DNA from: an uncultured Bacilli bacterium
GTDB taxonomy: Bacteria > Bacillota_I > Bacilli_A > RF39 > UBA660
Assembly: GCA_910589335.1 (NCBI GenBank)
Contig: CAJUTW010000018.1
Coordinates: 1-28,456 of the forward strand
DNA length: 28,456 nucleotides
Direction: 5' to 3'
Part shown: piece after piece, positions 23,032 to 28,456 of the stretch
How positions within the stretch are numbered: position 1 is the stretch's first letter
How the letters are laid out: every line of letters begins with the position of its first letter
Made by a program: the position numbers and the translations under genes
Notes under the pieces: generated by a model
Seen by the model: only the letters and a program-made list of their open reading frames with translations
Databases searched by the model: none
Told to the model about the DNA's origin: nothing

Positions 23032-24378
23032 ATGTCAGAACTTGCTTATTCATTACATTTAGGTAGTGATAAAAATAGAAAAAACATATCTAAACAAAAT
23101 GGTAAAAATAATTTAAGTGGAACAACTTCTTTACCAAATAATGCTATTCAAAATGTAAGACAATTATCAAAAGTAGATAAACATAATTATAGAAAGTATG
23201 ATGATAATCAAGAACTAATTGAAATAGTTAGAGGTACTTCTTCTCCTCTTGATGATGTTAAAGAATTATATTTAAGTGAATTTGAAGAAGCAAGATTAGA
23301 ATATAATTCAAAGCAATCTAGACCTAGTAGAATGATAGATAATTATTTTGAAAATGTTTCTAATAACGAAAAGAAAGATCTTGCTTGTGAAATCATTCTT
23401 GAACTTGGAGATAAAGAATACTGGGATACCAAAGATGAAAACTTTAAAAAGAAAATGTCTGAAGTATATAAAAAGCAAGTTGATGATTTAGAAATGCTCG
23501 TTCCTAATTTTAAAGTAGCTAGTGCAATTATTCATTATGATGAAACAAGTCCGCATATGCACATTGTAGGAGTTCCAATTAAGAATAAGAATAAAAATGG
23601 TATGGAAAAACAAGTTGGCAAATCAGATGTATTTACGAAAGAATCTTTAATAAAACTGCAAGATAAAATGAGAACTTTATGTATTGAAGAATTCAACGAA
23701 GAATATAACTTAGATTCTACTTTAAAGAAAAAACAAAAAGGAAGAAATAGAGATATTCATATATCTGATATGGATAATTATATTGAAATAAAGAAACAGA
23801 TTGAAAAGAATACTGAAAATCTAAAACGAGCAAATAAAAAATCTCTAGAATTAAAGCAAAACTCAAAAGATATAAAAGATAAAATTAATAAATTTAAAAT
23901 ATCTAAACTAAATAAAGATAATTATATTTTATCAAAAGAAGATAAAGATTCATTTATCGACTTTATCGAACAAGTAGATAATACTAGTAAAGAATACGAC
24001 AAAATACAAACTTTATCTAATACACTAGTTAATGCACATGAGCAATTAAAAGATAAGAATAATAAGATTAAAACTCTTACCGAAAATAACGAAGCACTCA
24101 ATTTAAGAATTAAAACTTTAAATGATACGATTAGAGAAAAAGATAATGAAATATCATTTTTAAAATCTAAAATTCATAATTTGAAAAATACTCTTGAATA
24201 TTGGAAAGATAAGTTTGAAAAACTAATATCTTTCTTACATAATAAACTTCATAATTGGTATGATAAAGATGATAAATATATTAATGTGGTTAATGATATG
24301 TATGAAGATAATGTTTTAGATGATGATGACATTGAAGATTTAGATTTAAGCAAAGAAAAAGATGACTTTGAAAGATAA
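23032..24378 (+). CDS. MOBV-family relaxase (Mob/Pre protein)
   Basis: It nicks oriT and leads transfer of the strand. The family motif HYDETSPHMH at residues 168-177 (H168, D170, E171, H175, H177) holds the metal-binding histidines. KHNYR at 50-54 corresponds to KHNER in MobM of pMV158, whose His is the nucleophile, so H51 is the likely nucleophile here. Residues after about 260 form a long coiled coil. The 448-aa length is normal. AAAGGAGG precedes the ATG. It has no coupling protein or secretion system in the window, so the element would need a helper. Confidence 0.93.
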   Translation: MSELAYSLHLGSDKNRKNISKQNGKNNLSGTTSLPNNAIQNVRQLSKVDKHNYRKYDDNQELIEIVRGTSSPLDDVKELYLSEFEEARLEYNSKQSRPSRMIDNYFENVSNNEKKDLACEIILELGDKEYWDTKDENFKKKMSEVYKKQVDDLEMLVPNFKVASAIIHYDETSPHMHIVGVPIKNKNKNGMEKQVGKSDVFTKESLIKLQDKMRTLCIEEFNEEYNLDSTLKKKQKGRNRDIHISDMDNYIEIKKQIEKNTENLKRANKKSLELKQNSKDIKDKINKFKISKLNKDNYILSKEDKDSFIDFIEQVDNTSKEYDKIQTLSNTLVNAHEQLKDKNNKIKTLTENNEALNLRIKTLNDTIREKDNEISFLKSKIHNLKNTLEYWKDKFEKLISFLHNKLHNWYDKDDKYINVVNDMYEDNVLDDDDIEDLDLSKEKDDFER

Positions 24379-24387
24379 GTCATCTTT
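24358..24387 (+). terminator. Terminator of the relaxase gene
   Basis: AAAGATGACTT pairs perfectly with AAGTCATCTTT across an 8-base loop. It overlaps the relaxase stop. T-rich sequence continues to 24406. It separates the relaxase from the convergent 899-aa gene. Confidence 0.75.
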
Positions 24388-24415
24388 ATTATTATTTGAT
24401 TTTTTTACACCATCA

Positions 24416-27115
24416 TTAAAGACTTATTTTAACACTAGTAGGTTCTTTAGGTTGCATAAGTTGGGTTACATCTTTGGCACTTGCAACCATATTAAACATT
24501 CTTTTTTTGTCAGATTCATTTGCTTGTGAATAGAATTCTGAAATACTACTCATTGTTTCATCATCATAACCCACTGATTCTGCTAATATTTTATTAAAAT
24601 AGTATGTTTTATCAATTACAACAAGTGGAATATCAAATTCACTTGATGCCTTTAAACAATCTTCATAATATTTTGCTTTCATAATTAAATCAACATACAT
24701 ATTAGCCATGTTATTTAAAGGTATTCCATGAACATTAGCAGATTGAGATATTATTTCTTTATATTTCACTAAAAATTCCTTTAATTTTCTTGAATCACCA
24801 ATTTGTTGTATTACTTTTTTATCTTCATCAGAAATAAATGATAATTGATTTTGATATAAAGTTTCTAAATAGTTAAAATTATCTTGTTCCATAGATTCAG
24901 CCATCATTATAATATAATCTGGTTTTCTTTTAAATTCATGACTTCTAGCTCGGTCAGTATTTCTTCTTTCTACCACTATTTCATTGTAACCATTGTTAAT
25001 AGTTTTAAGAATTTCAGATGGTACAAAATATCTAGCTCTATCACCATTTCCTTCTTGTAATTCACGAGATCCATCATAAGCATTAGCATATCTTCCAATA
25101 GAATCTATATCAGTATTTCCCATACCTAAAATTGAACCACTTTCTAATGCATCAAATCCAAAAATAATGCTACCTTGAGATCTAATAGAGTATATTCCTC
25201 TTTCATTTATATAACTGCAAGCAACAAAGTGATCCTGTAATTGTGGTCTATCTAGCCAATCATTTCTATAATTAGTATCTGTAACATCAGATGCTAGAGA
25301 ACAAGATCCTACACAATGAACAAAAAAGTTAAAATTAGCTCTAGGAACGCACACTTGTATATTTTTACCATTAAAGTTTATCGTATTTGAAATACTATCT
25401 TTAGGACCATACACTTGATTTCTTTCATCTATTCTATAAAGTGATTGAGAATAAAGTTCAGTATATTTTCCCCTTAAATATGGTTCAAAAGGTATTTCTA
25501 AATCATAAACTTTAGTATCTTTTAAACCATTATATAAATTGGATAAATCATTTAAATTATCACACTCAACAATTCTATTAATTAATTCTAAGTAGTTATA
25601 TATTTCTGGTGGTAATTCACTATTTTTAAGATTGCTAAGAGTGTTATTGCTATTATTATCATGACAATATTTTGAATCAATATATTGTGCTTCTACTAAG
25701 TCTATATTAAATAGTGCTTTTAATAAACCATCTTTATTGGCAATTAAATTACTTGAATTAAAGTTATTTACAAAGAATTGTTTTTTATATATATCATAAC
25801 TTTGTAAAGATTCTATATTATTTATTTGATATTGATTATCTGGAAGTTGTAGAACACTTACTAACTTTCTTAAATCTTGTTCCGATATATTTTCTAAATT
25901 TAATGAATTAACTAATTCTTGGTAGTTACTAATATTATTAATAACATTAACAACCATAGATGAAATATCATATTCTTTATAATTATAAAGATTTAAAATC
26001 TTTGATAAAATTATTAATTCTTTATCATTTAATTTTGAAATAGACATTTGAACTTCAACATCATTTATAAATCTTTCATAATGTTCTTTATTAAGATTAA
26101 ATATATTATCTTTTAATGATGTTGCTAAAAATGTATTAAATATATTATTATTTTTTTCATGATAACTTAATAACCATTTACTTCGTTCATAAAAATCCTT
26201 AGGATCAATATTTAATTCATTACAATAAGCATTTACTAGTGCTTCATTTTGCATAATATCTGGTGGTAAAACACATTTAACTGCTAAATCTATTCTGTTT
26301 CTTTTTATACATTCATCTCTAAAAGTACTTGACTCAGTTAAACACTTTGGTAATGATTTAGCTTGTGATATTATTTCTATTAAATAATCTATATTTTCAT
26401 TTATTAAATTCGTAAAAAATGTAGTTTCTGAATCTCTATTTTTTCTATCGTAACAAGACTTTTCTTTTAGTAAATTTAACAATTCAGTAAATTCATTTGG
26501 ATCTAAACTTGATTTAAACTCAAATAAATGTTGCGCATATCTATCATTACCTAAATAATAAGGAATATTATTATTTTCTAAAAATTTAACCAATAATTTT
26601 AAATTTGATAAGGAATAGTTTTCTAATTCTCCAACTAATTTAACATGTTTTCCTTTTAGTATTAATTCAACAAAACTATCACAATCTTTTAATGTATATG
26701 GAACACTTTGACCTTTTTCTTTAATACAATTTTCAAAAATTTGTTCATGTTCTTTTATAAAAGTATTCAATTCCTCTTTGCTTCCAAAAAAATCTCTTAA
26801 AAAACACTCGAATTTATATGAATATTGATATTTTTGGAAAACTACATTAAACATAACATTTAATTCATCTTTAGAAAAGGCAAAACCATTTCTATGCATA
26901 TAATATAATATATCTTCATCTGATAGTAGAAAATCTGTTAGTTTTTCAAGTGTTTCATTATCACTAATATTTAATCTAATATTAGTATCATTTAATAGTT
27001 CATATCTTTCACTTTTAGCAATAGCATAAAGCAAAGCATTTGTATTAATGCTACTAATGTTTTCTAATTCAGATAGATTAGATATTTCTTTTAATCTATT
27101 AATAAGTTCTTCCAT
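24416..27115 (-). CDS. Large (899-aa) cargo protein of unknown function
   Basis: I do not recognise a named family. It has no signal peptide and no membrane segment. Residues 1-500 look almost wholly alpha-helical, with Leu-rich helices, suggesting a solenoid-like scaffold. Residues 570-900 differ: INFNGKNIQVCVPRANFNFF, then FVHCVGSCS, GSIIFGFDALESGSILGMG, NEIVVERRNTDRARSHEFKR and KPDYIIMMAES, a mixed alpha-beta region rich in Gly, Arg and acidic residues that could hold an enzyme. No catalytic motif can be named. It lies on the element, opposite in strand to the relaxase. AGGTGGTGA precedes ATG 27115. It follows the histidine phosphatase by 11 bases, so the two form an operon. Confidence 0.85.
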   Translation of the reverse strand: MEELINRLKEISNLSELENISSINTNALLYAIAKSERYELLNDTNIRLNISDNETLEKLTDFLLSDEDILYYMHRNGFAFSKDELNVMFNVVFQKYQYSYKFECFLRDFFGSKEELNTFIKEHEQIFENCIKEKGQSVPYTLKDCDSFVELILKGKHVKLVGELENYSLSNLKLLVKFLENNNIPYYLGNDRYAQHLFEFKSSLDPNEFTELLNLLKEKSCYDRKNRDSETTFFTNLINENIDYLIEIISQAKSLPKCLTESSTFRDECIKRNRIDLAVKCVLPPDIMQNEALVNAYCNELNIDPKDFYERSKWLLSYHEKNNNIFNTFLATSLKDNIFNLNKEHYERFINDVEVQMSISKLNDKELIILSKILNLYNYKEYDISSMVVNVINNISNYQELVNSLNLENISEQDLRKLVSVLQLPDNQYQINNIESLQSYDIYKKQFFVNNFNSSNLIANKDGLLKALFNIDLVEAQYIDSKYCHDNNSNNTLSNLKNSELPPEIYNYLELINRIVECDNLNDLSNLYNGLKDTKVYDLEIPFEPYLRGKYTELYSQSLYRIDERNQVYGPKDSISNTINFNGKNIQVCVPRANFNFFVHCVGSCSLASDVTDTNYRNDWLDRPQLQDHFVACSYINERGIYSIRSQGSIIFGFDALESGSILGMGNTDIDSIGRYANAYDGSRELQEGNGDRARYFVPSEILKTINNGYNEIVVERRNTDRARSHEFKRKPDYIIMMAESMEQDNFNYLETLYQNQLSFISDEDKKVIQQIGDSRKLKEFLVKYKEIISQSANVHGIPLNNMANMYVDLIMKAKYYEDCLKASSEFDIPLVVIDKTYYFNKILAESVGYDDETMSSISEFYSQANESDKKRMFNMVASAKDVTQLMQPKEPTSVKISL

Positions 27116-27126
27116 TTTTTCACCAC

Positions 27127-27735
27127 CTAATCAAATTTAATATTATCAATACTAATTATTTTATTGTTATCATCAAATTCTAATCTAAAACATTCACAAT
27201 AATTCCATTTTCCATCAAAGAAAACTTCATTATTAAATTTATAATCCCCCATAAAATCAACATCACACCATTTAGTTAGTAAAGAGGCAATTGCTGTTGA
27301 ATGTCCTACTATTAACACTTTTTTATCTTTATAATTATTTAGTATATTATTTAAAGCTTGATATTCTCTATTAATTACCATATTTAATGATTCACCATTA
27401 CTAAATTTGTAATCAAAATCTTCATATTGTTTTTTTGAAAAATCATCTGGTAGTTCATTCCAATTATCTATTCCAAATTTTCTTTCTCCAAAAGACTCAA
27501 CTACATTAATTTTATCATTTGTAAAATATTTAGCTGTTGCGATTGCTCTAACATAATTTGATGAAAATACTATGTCAAAGTCTTGTAATTCACTATTTTT
27601 GGATTTTTCTTTTGCTATATTTTCCCCATTTATAGTTAGTCCCCATTTTTCATTTTGTAATTGTAATGAATCACTATTTTCTATATTATTTACTTTTAGT
27701 GGTTCTGAATGTCTTAATAAATATACTGTTGTCAT
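27127..27735 (-). CDS. Histidine phosphatase-family protein
   Basis: This is the cargo operon's first gene. The RHG-type site is RHSEP at residues 8-12 (R8, H9; Ser replaces Gly), with R63 in SSNYVRAIATA, E84 in GERKFG and H145 in IVGHSTAIAS. Together these give the catalytic His and phosphate pocket of the phosphoglycerate-mutase-like fold. At 202 aa it is a stand-alone phosphatase domain. The substrate is not known; the fold acts on sugar phosphates, nucleotides or phosphoproteins. The extended -10 at 27759-27767 is its promoter. The next gene is the 899-aa protein. Confidence 0.88.
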   Translation of the reverse strand: MTTVYLLRHSEPLKVNNIENSDSLQLQNEKWGLTINGENIAKEKSKNSELQDFDIVFSSNYVRAIATAKYFTNDKINVVESFGERKFGIDNWNELPDDFSKKQYEDFDYKFSNGESLNMVINREYQALNNILNNYKDKKVLIVGHSTAIASLLTKWCDVDFMGDYKFNNEVFFDGKWNYCECFRLEFDDNNKIISIDNIKFD

Positions 27736-27758
27736 ATAATCACATACCTTCCATAAAT

Positions 27759-27767
27759 ATTATAACA
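27759..27767 (-). promoter_or_regulatory. Extended -10 promoter of the cargo operon
   Basis: The minus strand reads TG-T-TATAAT, 24 bases before the phosphatase ATG. It faces a plus-strand site at 27827-27835, so the two form a divergent promoter region. Confidence 0.55.
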
Positions 27768-27826
27768 TTTATTTTCCTAATTTTTAGCAAATTGTGTTCA
27801 TAATTATTTATTTTTATATCAATTTA

Positions 27827-27835
27827 TGTTATCAT
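27827..27835 (+). promoter_or_regulatory. Possible extended -10 promoter for the second small gene
   Basis: TG-T-TATCAT with one base off the TATAAT core. The start would be near 27842, exactly where the structured leader begins. No clear -35. Confidence 0.4.
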
Positions 27836-27847
27836 TATCTTGAGATT

Positions 27848-27950
27848 AGTTGTTTATCAACTTTTACTATTAGGAGTTTCAAATAGCCTTTGCTATCGCT
27901 CCATTTGAAAACAACTTACGAACCAATATGGTATCGTGAGTTTTTATTTT
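27848..27950 (+). promoter_or_regulatory. Structured leader with terminator ahead of the second small gene
   Basis: AGTTGTTT (about 27848) is complementary to AAACAACT (27909-27916). Nested inside are TTTCAAAT/ATTTGAAA and ATAGC/GCTAT. A bulged hairpin CTTACGA-ACCA-ATA-TGGT-A-TCGTGAG (27915-27940) is followed by T-rich sequence (27941-27950). The first long pairing uses C27915-T27916, which also start the terminator stem, so the two structures compete slightly. It resembles an attenuator; no ligand or known riboswitch family is recognised. Confidence 0.55.
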
Positions 27951-27994
27951 ATATAAAACTTAAAGTTCTCTTTCTAGGAAGGAGGACTTTTTTG

Positions 27995-28279
27995 ATGTTG
28001 GAATTTAAAACTATGGAAACATTAAAACCAAATACTGAAATCTTGGAAATAATCAAAGACTATACTTACAAAGTTAAGAAAGGAACAATAAAACACTTAT
28101 TACATACTAATTTACAAGTTATAGAGCCTACTGAATACTTAATTACATATCCTACTACTCTTACAATTTTAGAATATAAAGTTAATGAAATATCTAATAA
28201 GCCATTTTACATCAAAGAGCATAATCAAAAATATTCATTATCAGAAATTATCCAAATTTTAAAGAAAATTAAAATTTAG
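27995..28279 (+). CDS. Small element-encoded protein, paralogue of the one at 20439
   Basis: This is a 94-aa protein of unknown function. The start is ATG 27995 because AAGGAGG (27979-27985) lies 9 bases before it; the open frame runs back to 27890 but has no ribosome binding site there and would cover the leader hairpins. It shares the centre TNLQVIEPTEYLI and the ending helix with the 88-aa protein at 20439. It lies just upstream of the second recombinase gene, as the first copy does upstream of the first. No motif gives a function. Confidence 0.7.
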   Translation: MLEFKTMETLKPNTEILEIIKDYTYKVKKGTIKHLLHTNLQVIEPTEYLITYPTTLTILEYKVNEISNKPFYIKEHNQKYSLSEIIQILKKIKI

Positions 28280-28300
28280 ACTTCACTTTTTCCATTTTAG

Positions 28301-28418
28301 TGAGGAAACAGATGAAAGGTGTCTGTTTTTAATCAATTTATTGAGGAAACAATTGGGAGGATAAATTTAAAAAATTCTCAATATAGTGTTTGCTATTTTA
28401 CCTTTCAGTGAGGAAACA
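28301..28418 (+). repeat. Three TGAGGAAACA direct repeats
   Basis: Exact copies start at 28301, 28342 and 28409 (spacings 41 and 67). Each is followed by a purine-rich stretch, and the third lies immediately before the ribosome binding site of the recombinase start at 28439. The uneven spacing and short unit rule out a CRISPR array. They could be recombinase or regulator binding sites. Confidence 0.6.
28306..28330 (+). terminator. Terminator after the second small gene
   Basis: AAACAGA pairs with TCTGTTT over a 9-base loop, followed by T to 28330. The left arm uses the end of the first TGAGGAAACA repeat. It would separate the small gene from the recombinase that follows. Confidence 0.6.
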
Positions 28419-28438
28419 AGTGAGGAGATGATTATTTT

Positions 28439-28456
28439 ATGAGATGTGCAGTATAT
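28439..28456 (+). CDS. Start of a probable second serine recombinase (cut by the window end)
   Basis: Only six codons are visible: M R C A V Y. Serine recombinases of Bacillota often begin with M(K/R)CAVYIRVST, so this is a likely second recombinase gene. GAGGAG (28422-28427) is 11 bases before the ATG. The call rests on a short match plus the position after a small paralogous gene and is not proof. Confidence 0.45.

Noticed and set aside
24416..27115. ADP-ribosyltransferase function for the 899-aa protein from the NEIVVER stretch
   Set aside because: The spacing of the two Glu is not the ExE of that family and no matching upstream R or STS motif was seen.
22819..27897. Inverted copies of GCGATAGCAA (22823 plus, about 27887 minus) as element ends
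   Set aside because: The similarity is only about 10 bases with no matching flanks and both copies lie inside the element.
27890..27994. N-terminal extension of the second small gene
   Set aside because: There is no ribosome binding site upstream of 27890, the segment contains the leader hairpins, and AAGGAGG fits ATG 27995.
28301..28418. CRISPR array from the TGAGGAAACA repeats
   Set aside because: The unit is only 10 bases and the spacings (41 and 67) are unequal; there are no cas genes in the window.

Overview
The window is about 28 kb of very AT-rich DNA from a low-GC Gram-positive type bacterium (Bacillota/Bacilli grade). Evidence for this is the strong AGGAGG-type ribosome binding sites, short operons, a YmfF/YmfH-type M16 peptidase pair, lipoprotein and HtrA surface proteins, an ABC-F ATPase and a Mob/Pre relaxase. 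TGA is used as a stop (for example at 8931-8933 and 10178-10180 on the minus strand and at 17360-17362), so the standard bacterial code fits better than the Mollicutes code. A gut RF39- or Erysipelotrichia-like lineage is plausible but cannot be proved from the sequence alone.

Region 1 (1-20.2 kb) looks like ordinary chromosome. In order it holds: two PP-loop tRNA thiolation enzymes (mnmA and a TtcA-like gene) with a Fic gene; a thioredoxin-like lipoprotein and an unknown protein; gpmI; a divergent pair of a diverged protein-kinase-like gene (minus) and an M48 membrane protease (plus); a translationally coupled YmfF/YmfH-type M16 pair (minus); a double zinc-ribbon membrane protein with a TPM-domain protein; an HtrA protease; then a run of small genes (GNAT, DUF1848, a short DHH phosphoesterase, a possible NUDIX-fold protein, a second kinase-like gene) and an ABC-F ATPase. 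Many intergenic regions carry the same extended -10 promoter (TG-N-TATAAT).

Region 2 (20.1-28.45 kb) starts with a tRNA-Gly(TCC) gene behind a good promoter and then becomes an integrative mobilizable element. It contains a small protein, a large serine recombinase with a leader-ORF/terminator attenuator, a structured region that looks like a pMV158-class (MOBV) origin of transfer, and a MOBV relaxase. A minus-strand cargo operon follows (histidine phosphatase, then an 899-aa protein of unknown function). After it come a structured leader, a second small protein that resembles the first, a cluster of direct repeats, and the first codons of what looks like a second serine recombinase cut by the window end. 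No attachment sites could be identified, so the element limits are open.

The least explained parts are the 899-aa protein with its histidine phosphatase, the duplicated small-protein plus serine-recombinase module with a terminator hairpin ahead of each small gene, and the pair of highly diverged kinase-fold proteins in the chromosomal part.
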